This document shows positions 1 to 7,453 of a stretch of DNA of 38,882 bases, piece by piece (positions within the stretch are counted from its first letter, which is position 1; the number at the start of each line of letters is the position of its first letter). The position numbers and the translations under genes were made by a program. The stretch is from an uncultured Oscillospiraceae bacterium (GTDB taxonomy: Bacteria; Bacillota; Clostridia; Oscillospirales; Oscillospiraceae). The stretch is from contig CATZRD010000021.1 in the NCBI GenBank assembly GCA_958423465.1, forward strand, positions 1-38,882, written 5' to 3'. The notes beneath the pieces are model-generated. The model was not told the DNA's origin and ran no database searches. It saw only the letters and a list, made by a program, of their open reading frames with translations.

Positions 1-55
1 GAGTCGCCCCCGGCGGATTTTGAATCCGCTACGTCTACCATTCCATCACACCGGC
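1..55 (-). tRNA. tRNA-Leu (CAA), 5' part, cut by the window edge
   Basis: Read on the minus strand from base 55, the sequence begins GCCGGTG (acceptor 5' strand), followed by a D-arm with the class-II signature GGAATGGTAGAC, then an anticodon stem GCGGATT/AATCCGC enclosing a loop with CAA as anticodon. The variable arm is entered (GGGGGCGACTC) when the window ends, so the T arm and 3' end lie outside. A leucine tRNA reading UUG is the direct reading of this anticodon. Confidence 0.88.
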
Positions 56-141
56 GGATACGGACTTAGTATACCTCAGCCGCAGAGAGATTGCAAGAGC
101 CAATTTTCCCGGCGGGACTGGCGGTGGGGGGCGTTTTCCGC

Positions 142-170
142 TTGTCCTGCGCGGCGCGGTGTGCTATAAT
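142..170 (+). promoter_or_regulatory. sigma-A promoter for the 206-1285 gene pair
   Basis: A -35 box TTGTCC (142-147) is followed after 17 bp by a perfect -10 TATAAT (165-170), preceded by the extended -10 dinucleotide TG (162-163). It lies 36 bp upstream of the ATG at 206. Confidence 0.8.
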
Positions 171-205
171 CAGGACGCAATCATTTGATGAACAGGAGGC
201 ATCCT

Positions 206-697
206 ATGTTCCGCGAGATGAGAAGATCCCGGCAGCAGCTGCCGGACGAGGAGAGCGAGGCGATCCTGCGCGACGGCAGGTACGGCGTTCTGGGCGTGAT
301 CGGGGACGACGGCTACCCCTATACCGTACCGGTGAACTATGCGTACTGCCAGGGGAAGGTCTACTTCCACTGCGCCAAAAGCGGGCACAAGCTGGACGCT
401 ATCCGCCAGTGTCCCAAGGTCTCCCTGTGCGTCGTGGCCAAAGACGACCTGGTGGAGGAGGAGCTGACCACCTATTTCCGGAGCGTGATTCTGTTCGGCC
501 GGGCCAGGGTGCTGGAGGACGAGGAGGAGATCTTCCGGGCGGCGGAGGCTTTCGGCCAAAAATACTGCCGGGACCGGGAGAAGGTGGACCAGGAGATCCA
601 GCGGGAGAAAAAGGCCCTGTGCTGCGTGGAGATCCAGGTGGAGCATATGACGGGGAAAGAGGCCATCGAGCTGACGAAACTGCGGGGACGGCCCTAG
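206..697 (+). CDS. pyridoxamine 5'-phosphate oxidase-fold (NimA-like) protein
   Basis: This 163-aa protein has the split-barrel flavin-binding fold of the PNPOx/NimA-like family. The N-terminal part carries the family pattern in which 'EAILRDGRYGVLGV' is followed by 'GYPYTVPVNYAY' and then 'VYFHCAKSGHKLD', the stretch that contacts FMN or a related cofactor. Such proteins reduce small molecules, and some inactivate nitroimidazoles; the substrate here is unknown. I chose ATG 206 because AGGAGG at 194-199 sits 6 bp upstream; the in-frame ATG at 188 has no ribosome site. It has its own promoter and is followed 33 bp later by an acetyltransferase gene, so the two are probably co-transcribed. No signal peptide or membrane segment is visible, so it is cytoplasmic. 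The family is secure, the function is not. Confidence 0.85.
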   Translation: MFREMRRSRQQLPDEESEAILRDGRYGVLGVIGDDGYPYTVPVNYAYCQGKVYFHCAKSGHKLDAIRQCPKVSLCVVAKDDLVEEELTTYFRSVILFGRARVLEDEEEIFRAAEAFGQKYCRDREKVDQEIQREKKALCCVEIQVEHMTGKEAIELTKLRGRP

Positions 698-730
698 AGG
701 CCCCGGGTTTCCCCAAGGAGGATAGATCGC

Positions 731-1285
731 ATGATCGAGTACAGAGATCTGGAGAAAAAGGACATCTGCCGGGAGCTGTTTCGCGGTTTCCAGCGCCGCC
801 AGGTGGTGACGGACTGCTGGCGGAGGGTGGACGGACGGTGGACGGTCCGGCCGGACCCCTTCATCGACGACTGGAGCGAGGAGGACTACCGCTTCCTGGT
901 GGAGTGCCTGGGCCGCACGGCGGCTGCCGGCGGGCTGGTGCGGGGCGCGTTCCTGGACGGGGCGCTGAAGGGCTTCGTCTCTGTGGAGAGCGAGCCCATG
1001 GGCAGCCGGGGCCAGTATCTGGACCTTTCCAGCATCCACGTCTCCCAGGACGCCCGCCGCTTGGGAATCGGCAGAACGCTGTTCCAGGCGGCCCTGGCGT
1101 TCGCCCGGGACCGGGGAGCGGAGAAGCTCTACATCTCCGCCCACTCCGCCGTGGAGAGCCAGGCGTTCTACCGCGCCATGGGCTGCGTGGAGGCGGAGGA
1201 GTACGACGCCGGCCATGTGGCCCGGGAGCCCTTCGACTGCCAGTTGGAATGTGGGACGGGAGCGGGGAGCGGCGCCGCGCCGTGA
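731..1285 (+). CDS. GNAT-family N-acetyltransferase
   Basis: This 184-aa protein fits the GNAT fold. The middle contains the acetyl-CoA binding motif A as 'SIHVSQDARRLGIGRTLFQAA' split over residues ~100-120 (R/Q-x-x-G-x-G/A type pattern RRLGIG), followed by 'EKLYISAHSAVESQAFYRAMG', the usual motif B with the substrate-side tyrosine. The N-terminal ~60 residues are unusual in being rich in R, D and W. AGGAGG at 716-721 precedes ATG 731. It is second in the operon that starts at the promoter at 142. The acceptor molecule cannot be told from sequence; small-molecule or protein N-acetylation are both possible. Confidence 0.85.
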   Translation: MIEYRDLEKKDICRELFRGFQRRQVVTDCWRRVDGRWTVRPDPFIDDWSEEDYRFLVECLGRTAAAGGLVRGAFLDGALKGFVSVESEPMGSRGQYLDLSSIHVSQDARRLGIGRTLFQAALAFARDRGAEKLYISAHSAVESQAFYRAMGCVEAEEYDAGHVAREPFDCQLECGTGAGSGAAP

Positions 1286-1293
1286 GGCGGCAG

Positions 1294-1327
1294 GGACCGG
1301 CGGGACGGCCTTCGTCCCCGCCGGTCC
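1294..1327 (+). terminator. hairpin after the acetyltransferase gene
   Basis: A 14-bp GC-rich stem (1294-1307 with 1313-1327, one bulge) starts 9 bp after the stop codon. It is not followed by a T run, so it may protect the mRNA 3' end or help the stronger terminator just downstream. Confidence 0.5.
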
Positions 1328-1349
1328 TCTGTCAATTTCTGCGAAAGTG

Positions 1350-1378
1350 AAAAAGGGGCTACCCAAGCCCCTTTTTTT
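1350..1378 (+). terminator. rho-independent terminator
   Basis: A-rich entry, GGGGCT stem (1355-1360) with AGCCCC (1366-1371) around a 5-nt loop, followed by seven T residues (1372-1378). It closes the 206-1285 operon. Confidence 0.85.
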
Positions 1379-1445
1379 GTGGTAGATTATAGATGGTGAA
1401 ATAGGGGACTGCGTCCCCTTTTGTCCGGGGAAAGGAGGCGGCGCT

Positions 1446-2798
1446 TTGAAGGGAAAACGGATACGGACGGGCCTGCTGGGCCTGCTGGCGGCTTTGACCC
1501 TGGCGGGCTGCGCCCTGACCTCCCCGGTGGAGGACCTCTACAAGCTGCCGGAGCTGCCGCCGGAGTACCGGTCCCTCAGCCTCCAGATCGAGGCCATCCA
1601 GGCCCAGGGCGCGGAGTACGCCGCCCCCACGTCGGGGACCAACCTCCAGCCGGTGCAGCTGGTGGATCTGGACGGCGACGGCGTGGAGGAGGCGGTGGCC
1701 TTCTTTCGCTGCGGCGCGGAGGAAAAGCCTCTGAAGATCTATATTTTCAAGGCGGAGGAGGACTCCTACCGCCAGGCGGCGGTCATCGAGGGGAGCGGCA
1801 CCGCCATCCACTCCATCCGCTATGTGGACCTGAACAGCGACGGCCGCAAGGAGCTGCTGGTCAGCTGGCGGGTGGAGACCGACGCCCAGGCGGTGAGCGT
1901 CCAGGCCATGGGGGTGTATGCGCTGGAGAATATGGAGCCGGTGCAGCTCATGGTCAGCCCCTACGCCCGCTATGAGGCGGTGGACTTCGACGGGGACGGC
2001 CGGATGGAGCTGGTGGTCCTCCGGGGCGACGGCACAGAGGCCGGCGGCAGCGCGGCGGACTGCTACGACTGGGAGGGCCGGGGCCTGCGCCTGGTCAGCA
2101 CCGCCAAGCTGTCCGTGACAGTGGCGCAGCTTCAGGGGATGCAGGTGGGCAGGCTGACGGACGGGTCCACGGCGGTGTTCGTCACGGGCCTGGAGGCCGA
2201 GTCCCAGACGGTCAACGACATTCTGGTCTACCAGGGGAAGGAGCTGCGCAACATCGTCCTCAGCAGCGCCACCGGCGTGTCCACGGAGGTGTTCCGGGTC
2301 AGCTCCCTGCAGCCCATGGACATCGACGGCGACGGCGTGACCGAGATCCCCATGCCCATCCGGCTGCCCGGCGATTCGGAGAGCCTTGTGTGGAAGATCT
2401 ACTGGCGCAGCTACAGCTCCCTGGGGGAGGCCCGGAGCCAGGCCATCACCTACCACGACACCGCCAACAACTGGTATTTGATGATTCCGGAGGAGTGGGA
2501 CTGGAACTTCACGGTAAGCCCCGAGGGCGTCAGCGCCGTGGAGCGGGGCGCCACGTTTTACAGCATCGCCGGCGGCGTCAAGGATCAGCCGCTGTTTACC
2601 ATCTACGCCTGTACCGGATCCAACCGGGATAAGCTGGCGGCCAAGCCGGGCCGCACCATCCTGCGCAGCCAGCCGGGGACGATCTACACGGTGGTCTACC
2701 ACGACGCCTATGAGACCTGGTCCCTGGCTCTGGAGCCGGAGGAACTGGCGGAGCGGTTCCATGTGATCGTGGCCCAGTGGACCACCGGGGACAACTGA
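1446..2798 (+). CDS. lipoprotein with FG-GAP/VCBS-like calcium-loop repeats
   Basis: This 450-aa secreted protein starts with a lipoprotein signal: basic MKGKRIRTG, a leucine-rich core and lipobox LAGC with the lipidated Cys at 22. Four loops of the D-x-D/N-x-D-G type recur: DLDGDGVEE (~residue 75), DLNSDGRKE (~130), DFDGDGRME (~180) and DIDGDGVTE (~293), each followed by a short beta strand, as in FG-GAP/VCBS beta-propeller-like proteins that bind Ca2+. The start is TTG 1446, the only start with a good ribosome site (AAAGGAGG at 1431-1438). The response-regulator gene begins 18 bp after its stop, and a histidine kinase follows, so this may be an extracellular accessory to that two-component system (inference). 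The exact ligand is unknown. Confidence 0.8.
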   Translation: MKGKRIRTGLLGLLAALTLAGCALTSPVEDLYKLPELPPEYRSLSLQIEAIQAQGAEYAAPTSGTNLQPVQLVDLDGDGVEEAVAFFRCGAEEKPLKIYIFKAEEDSYRQAAVIEGSGTAIHSIRYVDLNSDGRKELLVSWRVETDAQAVSVQAMGVYALENMEPVQLMVSPYARYEAVDFDGDGRMELVVLRGDGTEAGGSAADCYDWEGRGLRLVSTAKLSVTVAQLQGMQVGRLTDGSTAVFVTGLEAESQTVNDILVYQGKELRNIVLSSATGVSTEVFRVSSLQPMDIDGDGVTEIPMPIRLPGDSESLVWKIYWRSYSSLGEARSQAITYHDTANNWYLMIPEEWDWNFTVSPEGVSAVERGATFYSIAGGVKDQPLFTIYACTGSNRDKLAAKPGRTILRSQPGTIYTVVYHDAYETWSLALEPEELAERFHVIVAQWTTGDN

Positions 2799-2816
2799 GA
2801 AAAGGGGAGAAATGCC

Positions 2817-3506
2817 ATGTCAAGGAAAGTGCTGGTCCTGGAGGACGAATCCAGTATCCGGGGCTTTATCGTCATCAACCTGACCCGGGCGGGGTACTCC
2901 GTCATCGAGGCGGAGACCGGGGAGGAGGCCCTGGACAAGCTGCGGGACAACCCGGACGTCCGGGTGGCGCTGCTGGACATCATGCTGCCGGGAATCGACG
3001 GGTTTGAGGTCTGCCGGCGGATTCGGGCCACCAATACCCGTATCGGAATCATCATGCTGACGGCCCGCAGCCAGGAGATGGACAAGGTGACGGGCCTCAT
3101 GACCGGCGCCGACGACTATGTGACCAAGCCCTTTTCCCCGGCGGAGCTGACCGCCCGGGTGGACGCCCTGTTCCGCCGGGCGGGGGGCGGCGCTCAGGAG
3201 CAGGCCGGGGAGATCTATCAGGAGCCGTTTCTGCTGAACACCCGGAACCGGACCCTGGAGAAAAACGGCCAGCGGATCAAGCTCACCCAGGTGGAGTACT
3301 CCATCATGAAGCTCTTTATGGAGAACCCGGGGAAGGCCCTGAGCCGGGAGGAGATCCTGGACCAGGTCTGGGGCCGGGACTACTTCGGCGAGCTGAAGAT
3401 CGTGGATGTGAACATCCGCCGCCTGCGCCTGAAGATCGAGGACAACGCCCAGAACCCCACCCATATCAACACCGTGTGGGGATATGGGTACAAATGGGGA
3501 TTCTGA
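2817..3506 (+). CDS. OmpR/PhoB-family DNA-binding response regulator
   Basis: This 229-aa protein has a receiver domain (residues 1-120) with acidic pocket E9/D10, phospho-acceptor D54 in 'LLDIMLPG', T82 and K104 in 'YVTKPF', then a winged-helix DNA-binding domain (~130-229) ending in the typical 'VNIRRLRLKIE' recognition helix and 'HINTVWGYGYKWGF' wing. Length and domains are complete. A GGGGAG ribosome site precedes ATG 2817. It is co-directional with the lipoprotein upstream and with the histidine kinase at 3909, its likely partner. The last 65 bp are present again at 3647-3711; in either arrangement the encoded C terminus would be the same, so the protein should be functional. Targets are unknown. 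Confidence 0.95.
   Translation: MSRKVLVLEDESSIRGFIVINLTRAGYSVIEAETGEEALDKLRDNPDVRVALLDIMLPGIDGFEVCRRIRATNTRIGIIMLTARSQEMDKVTGLMTGADDYVTKPFSPAELTARVDALFRRAGGGAQEQAGEIYQEPFLLNTRNRTLEKNGQRIKLTQVEYSIMKLFMENPGKALSREEILDQVWGRDYFGELKIVDVNIRRLRLKIEDNAQNPTHINTVWGYGYKWGF
3442..3506 (+). repeat. direct repeat, copy 1 (native 3' end of the response regulator)
   Basis: These 65 bp, ending in the TGA of the response regulator, match 3647-3711 with an offset of exactly 205 bp. The first 46 bp are identical; the last 19 differ at four positions (3488, 3491, 3494, 3500). Confidence 0.9.
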
Positions 3507-3646
3507 AAACGCCGGGCGCGTTGTCCTCGCCCGCCGCGAACGCGGCGTACAAGCGTTTTGCGAAGCAAAACCTTGCCGCAGGCGGAATTCATTTCCGCCG
3601 AGGAGGATAAATCAAGGGCCCCCGCCGGGGCGTGGCCCGGTGGGGA
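3507..3646. repeat. structured insert between the two regulator tails
   Basis: There is no credible gene here. The 140 bp hold three short hairpins in a row: GCCGCG/CGCGGC (3533-3546), GTTTTGC/GCAAAAC (3555-3571) and GGCGGAA/TTCCGCC (3581-3599), then a C/G-rich run. The second and third resemble hairpins 3 and 4 of the dispersed element at 8570-8711, so this may be an eroded relative. It separates the true stop of the response regulator from a second copy of its tail. Confidence 0.55.
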
Positions 3647-3711
3647 ACAACGCCCAGAACCCCACCCATATCAACACCGTGTGGGGATATGGTTATAAGT
3701 GGGGGTTCTGA
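3647..3711 (+). pseudogene. duplicated 3' tail of the response-regulator gene
   Basis: The reading frame here gives 21 codons identical in protein sequence to the last residues of the response regulator, from NAQNPTH to the stop at 3709-3711. All four base differences from copy 1 fall in third codon positions and are silent (Gly, Tyr, Lys, Gly codons). The fragment has no start or ribosome site of its own and is not expected to be translated. The silent-only pattern suggests that it diverged as part of a working gene before ending up here. The dispersed element at 3716 begins 4 bp after its stop. Confidence 0.8.
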
Positions 3712-3715
3712 ATAA

Positions 3716-3840
3716 TCAAAAAAGTGCGGGCACTTTTTTGAAAACACTTCGCTCTGCGCCTCGGTTGGCCGCTGGCAGCGGCCAATTCGACGCTCGCTCC
3801 GTGAGAAGAGTTTTTTGCCTGGCGGAGCCAGGTAAAAAAC
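3716..3840. repeat. dispersed intergenic hairpin element, copy A
   Basis: Order of parts: hairpin 1 with a 12-bp perfect stem, TCAAAAAAGTGC/GCACTTTTTTGA (3716-3741); a linker close to the one in copy B (GAAAACRCTKCGCTCTGCGCC); hairpin 2, TTGGCCGCTG/CAGCGGCCAA (3765-3785); the linker GACGCTCGCTCCGTGAG (3789-3805); and hairpin 3, GTTTTTTGCCTGGC with its near-complement (3810-3840). Hairpin 1 with its T run could also terminate transcription coming from the response regulator. Bases 3841-3908 hold only a further AT-rich stretch and the kinase ribosome site. Confidence 0.8.
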
Positions 3841-3908
3841 GATTTGGATGTCGGAGAGCGGCCGAATGTGAGGAACGGACGATTTTGTGACTAGAAGGAG
3901 GGGTGAGC

Positions 3909-5375
3909 GTGGATCAGCCGGAGATGGAACATCTGGACAGTATGGAAAAGCGGCATATCGGGATCACCGGCCTTCGCCGCCGCTGGCTCATCAACTCCAT
4001 GACGCCGATCTTCGCCGTGACGCTGCTGGTGGCCGCGGTCATCTGCGCGGGGATCGCCAACTACTACTACAACATGATGCGGGACGGCCTCCAGACCAGA
4101 GCCACCCACGCCAGCGACTACTTTACCAGCTATACCATGAACAGCTATCTGGAGTTTTACCAGAACGCGGTGTCCTACGCCGAGGGGTTCGCGGAGAAGG
4201 ACCGGCTGGAGCTGCAGTTCATCAGCACCAGCGGCAAGGTGATCGTCAGCTCCTACTCCACCGGCCTCACCTCCGGCATGTCCCCAGGAACGCCGGACAT
4301 CACCGGCGCGCTGCAGGACGGAAAGGTCACGCCCTACCGGGGGGTGGACCCCCTCACCGGCCAGCATATCATGTCTGTCAGCGCGCCGCTGCAGTTCAAC
4401 GGGCAGGTGGAGGGCGTGATGCGCTACGTCACCGCCATGTCCTCCGTGCAGCGGGAGATCCTGATGGTCTGCGGCATCGCGGCGGCGCTGCTGCTGCTGT
4501 GCATGGTCATGACGGTCATCGCCAATATGGTGTTCATCAACAACGTGGTGGAGCCGGTGGCGGAGGTGACGGAGACCGCCAAGCGCATCGCCGGCGGCAG
4601 CTACGGCGCGCAGATGGAAAACCACTACCGGGACGAGATCGGCGAGCTCATCGACGCCGTCAACAATATGTCCACTCAGATCAGCCGGGGGGAGAAGATC
4701 AAAAGCGAGTTCATTTCCTCCGTCTCCCACGAGCTGCGCACCCCCCTTACCGCCATCAACGGCTGGGGGGAGACGCTGCTGGAGCTGGAGCGCACCGGCG
4801 GCGACCAGGAGCAGCTCCAGCGGGGGGTGGGGATCATCCTGAAGGAGTCCCGCCGCCTGACCACCATGGTGGAGGAGCTGCTGGACTTCTCCAAAATGGA
4901 GGACGGACGCTTTACCCTGCAGATCGAGCAGGTGGATATCCAGGCGGAGTTTGAGGACGCGGTGTACACCTACCGGGAGCTTTTCAAGCAGGAAGCCATC
5001 GTCCTCAACTACGACGGCGGCGACGACGAGCTGATCCCCCCTATTCCCGGGGACCCGGAGCGGCTGAAGCAGGTGTTCTGCAATGTGCTGGACAACGCCG
5101 CCAAGCACGGCGGCTCCGGAAAGCGCATCGACGCCAGACTGACGGGAGGACCGGAGAGCGTGGTCATCACCGTGCGGGACTACGGCCCCGGCATCCCGGA
5201 GGAGGAGCTGCCCTTCGTCAAGCAGAAGTTCTATAAGGGCTCCTCCAAGGCCCGGGGCAGCGGCATCGGCCTGGCGGTGTGCGACGAGATCGTCCGCCTC
5301 CACGGGGGGACCTTTACCATCGGCAACGCCGAGGGCGGCGGCGCTGTGGCTACCATCACCCTGCCGGCAAGCTGA
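3909..5375 (+). CDS. membrane-bound sensor histidine kinase
   Basis: This is a complete ~488-aa sensor kinase. A transmembrane helix at ~31-52 and a second at ~184-209 bracket an extracytoplasmic sensor domain of ~130 residues. A HAMP-like linker follows, then the HisKA H-box 'SVSHELRTPLTA' with phospho-acceptor His ~274, the N box 'NVLDNAAKH' (Asn ~392/396), G1 'DYGPGIP' and G2 'GSGIGLAV' of the ATPase domain. GTG 3909 is preferred over GTG 3903 because the ribosome site AAGGAGG (3895-3901) then has a 7-bp gap. The partner is most likely the regulator at 2817-3506, from which it is separated by 402 bp of repeat DNA instead of the usual short gap. The signal sensed is unknown; the upstream calcium-loop lipoprotein is a candidate partner. 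Confidence 0.94.
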   Translation: MDQPEMEHLDSMEKRHIGITGLRRRWLINSMTPIFAVTLLVAAVICAGIANYYYNMMRDGLQTRATHASDYFTSYTMNSYLEFYQNAVSYAEGFAEKDRLELQFISTSGKVIVSSYSTGLTSGMSPGTPDITGALQDGKVTPYRGVDPLTGQHIMSVSAPLQFNGQVEGVMRYVTAMSSVQREILMVCGIAAALLLLCMVMTVIANMVFINNVVEPVAEVTETAKRIAGGSYGAQMENHYRDEIGELIDAVNNMSTQISRGEKIKSEFISSVSHELRTPLTAINGWGETLLELERTGGDQEQLQRGVGIILKESRRLTTMVEELLDFSKMEDGRFTLQIEQVDIQAEFEDAVYTYRELFKQEAIVLNYDGGDDELIPPIPGDPERLKQVFCNVLDNAAKHGGSGKRIDARLTGGPESVVITVRDYGPGIPEEELPFVKQKFYKGSSKARGSGIGLAVCDEIVRLHGGTFTIGNAEGGGAVATITLPAS

Positions 5376-5390
5376 TCAATAGAACAGATG

Positions 5391-5419
5391 TTGCATTTTT
5401 GAAAGATCCGTAGTATACT
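5391..5419 (+). promoter_or_regulatory. sigma-A promoter for the DUF1385 gene
   Basis: TTGCAT (5391-5396), 17-bp spacer, TATACT (5414-5419), starting 16 bp after the kinase stop and 25 bp before ATG 5444. Confidence 0.75.
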
Positions 5420-5443
5420 ATACCTGACGACAGAAAGGCGAAC

Positions 5444-6412
5444 ATGATGACAGAAAAGAAATCCTGCTCCTTCCGCACGACCATCGGCGGACAGGCGCTG
5501 ATCGAGGGGATCCTGATGCGGGGGCCGGAGCGCCAGGCGGTGGTGGTCCGGGGACCGGAGGGCCTTGTGGTCCAACAGGAGGAGCTGAAGCTGATCCGGG
5601 ACCGGTACCCCATTCTGGGGCTGCCTCTGATCCGGGGCAGCGTCACGTTCCTGGACAGCATGTACCGGGGCGTGAAGGCGCTGATGTTCTCCGCGGACTA
5701 CTACCCCGAGGAGGCCGGCCAGGAGGAGCCGTCCAGATTTGAGAAATGGCTGGACGCCAAACTGGGCAACGAGAAGATGGAGAAGGTCGTCATTGCCTTC
5801 TCCGTGGTGCTGGCCGTGGCCTTTTCCATCGGACTTTTCATGCTGCTGCCTACGTTTTTGTCCAGCTTTGTGGCGCTGGCCACGGACAGCGTGCTGGTAC
5901 GGAATCTGGTGGACGCGGTGCTGCGCATCGCCATTTTTATGACGTACATGATCGCCGTGTCCCGGATGAAGGACATCCGCCGGGTGTTCTCCTACCACGG
6001 GGCGGAGCATAAGACCATCTTCTGCTATGAAAAGGGCCTGGAGCTGACGGTGGAAAACGTCCGGGTCCAGCCCAAGCACCATCCCCGGTGCGGCACCAGC
6101 TTTATGCTGGTGGTCATCATCGTGGCCATTCTGGTGAACACGGTGGTGTTCGCCCTGTTTCCCGTGGAGAACGTGTTCCTGCGGATCCTGGTCCAGCTGG
6201 CGCTGCTGCCGCTGGTGGTGGGCATCACCTACGAGTTCAACCGCTATGTGGGGGGGCACGACAACCCTGTGACCAACTTTTTGGCGAAGCCCGGCCTCTG
6301 GATGCAGAATTTCACCACCTTTGAGCCGGACGACTCCATGATCGAGGTGGCCATCACGGCGCTGAAGCTGGTGATCCCGGAGGAGAAGGGCAAGGACGCC
6401 TGGGGGAAGTGA
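5444..6412 (+). CDS. DUF1385 (YqhQ-like) integral membrane protein
   Basis: This 322-aa protein belongs to the DUF1385 family, whose function is unknown. It opens with the family signature 'TTIGGQALIEGILMRGP' and carries 'FSYHGAEHKTIFCYEKG' and 'HPRCGTSFM' in the middle, with conserved His and Cys residues. Hydrophobic segments lie at ~108-138, ~160-178, ~222-245 and ~245-270. In many Clostridia this gene sits just upstream of prmC, as here. Two ATG codons at 5444 and 5447 share the ribosome site AAAGG, so the start is uncertain by one codon. Confidence 0.88.
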   Translation: MMTEKKSCSFRTTIGGQALIEGILMRGPERQAVVVRGPEGLVVQQEELKLIRDRYPILGLPLIRGSVTFLDSMYRGVKALMFSADYYPEEAGQEEPSRFEKWLDAKLGNEKMEKVVIAFSVVLAVAFSIGLFMLLPTFLSSFVALATDSVLVRNLVDAVLRIAIFMTYMIAVSRMKDIRRVFSYHGAEHKTIFCYEKGLELTVENVRVQPKHHPRCGTSFMLVVIIVAILVNTVVFALFPVENVFLRILVQLALLPLVVGITYEFNRYVGGHDNPVTNFLAKPGLWMQNFTTFEPDDSMIEVAITALKLVIPEEKGKDAWGK

Positions 6413-6493
6413 GGCGGCTCGCGGCCGCCTACCGGCAGACTATCACAACAGGAGCGGCCCGTCCCGGTGTGGGGGCGGGCGATGGAGAGAGAC

Positions 6494-7360
6494 ATGGCGA
6501 TCACCTACAACAATCTGTATCTGGATATTCGCCGCCAGCTCAGGGCGGCGGGCTGTCCGGGGGCCGCTCTGGAGGCCCGGGAGCTGGTATGCTTCGGCAG
6601 CGGCAAGGACCGGGAGACCTTTTTCCGGGACGCGCAGCTCTATGTTCCCCAGGAGACGGAGCGGGCGGTGCGGACCCTGGTGGACCGGCACCTGGCCGGG
6701 GAGCCGGTGGCCTACCTCATTGGCGAGTGGGAGTTTTACGGCCTGCCCCTGGACGTGAACGAATCGGTGCTGATTCCCCGGGTGGACACGGAGGTGCTGG
6801 CCCGGGAGGCCATCGGCTGCGTGAAGCCCCTGGGCAAATGCCGGGTGCTGGATCTCTGCGCCGGCAGCGGCTGCGTGGGTCTGGCGGTGGCGGCCAACTG
6901 CCCCGAGAGCCGGGTGCTGCTGGGGGAGATCTCCGAACCGGCGGTGCGGGTCTGCCGGCAGAATATCCGCCGCTGCGGCCTCACCGGCCAGGTGTCTGTG
7001 ATGACCATGGACGCCCTGGCGCCGCCGCCGAAGCTCATCGGGGAGTTTCAGTGCGTCGTCTGCAATCCCCCCTATATCCCCAGGGGAGACATTCCCGGGC
7101 TGGACGCCTCTGTGCGGGACTACGAGCCCCACCTGGCCCTGGACGGCGGGGAGGACGGCTACGACTTTTACGCCTCTATTTCCCGGCGCTGGAAAAGCGC
7201 CCTGACGGTGGGGGGACGGCTTTATTTTGAGGTGGGGATCGGCCAGGCAGACACGGTGCTGCGGCTCATGCGGGCCCAGGGCTTCGGGGACATCAACGTG
7301 GTCCCCGACGACCAGGGCATCCCCCGGGTGGTGTACGGCACCCTGCTGGAGGAGATCTGA
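6494..7360 (+). CDS. prmC: PrmC, release-factor glutamine N5-methyltransferase
   Basis: PrmC methylates the glutamine of the GGQ motif in release factors RF1 and RF2 using S-adenosylmethionine. The ~288-aa protein has the family helical N-terminal domain starting 'TYNNLYLDIRRQL', then 'IGEWEFYG' and 'LIPRVDTE', the SAM-binding 'VLDLCAGSGCVGLA' and the catalytic NPPY motif in 'VVCNPPYIP' (~190). ATG 6494 is chosen because GGAGAGA (6484-6490) lies just upstream and homologues begin with MTYN-like residues; ATG 6482 and GTG 6467 are weaker. It follows the DUF1385 gene by 81 bp, probably in one operon. Confidence 0.93.
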   Translation: MAITYNNLYLDIRRQLRAAGCPGAALEARELVCFGSGKDRETFFRDAQLYVPQETERAVRTLVDRHLAGEPVAYLIGEWEFYGLPLDVNESVLIPRVDTEVLAREAIGCVKPLGKCRVLDLCAGSGCVGLAVAANCPESRVLLGEISEPAVRVCRQNIRRCGLTGQVSVMTMDALAPPPKLIGEFQCVVCNPPYIPRGDIPGLDASVRDYEPHLALDGGEDGYDFYASISRRWKSALTVGGRLYFEVGIGQADTVLRLMRAQGFGDINVVPDDQGIPRVVYGTLLEEI

Positions 7361-7378
7361 TGTCCGGATTTTCGGACA
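7361..7378. promoter_or_regulatory. dyad upstream of recA
   Basis: TGTCCG and CGGACA form a 6-bp inverted repeat around GATTTT, directly after the prmC stop. A -10-like TATACT follows at 7389-7394, with no good -35 box, so the dyad would cover the -35 region of a recA promoter. It does not match the usual GAAC-N4-GTTC LexA box. It could equally be a weak prmC terminator hairpin. Confidence 0.35.
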
Positions 7379-7453
7379 GTGAAAGGCTTATACTGGAGAC
7401 GCTGAGAAGCGAGAAACACACTTTACATATTTGAGAAAGAGGAGAACAAGAAC

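Noticed and set aside
170..1366. Long minus-strand open frame of ~400 codons opposite the PNPOx-like and GNAT genes
   Set aside because: It is the antisense shadow of two well-supported genes in GC-rich DNA; the translation is low complexity and matches no family.
1359..2762. Minus-strand open frame of ~467 codons across the lipoprotein gene
   Set aside because: Composition-driven shadow; the plus-strand frame has a signal peptide, ribosome site and repeats.
3484..3890. Short plus-strand frames through the kinase-regulator gap, including one ending in the duplicated regulator tail
   Set aside because: No ribosome site or start context; they run through hairpin elements. The shared C-terminal sequence comes from the duplication, not from a second regulator.
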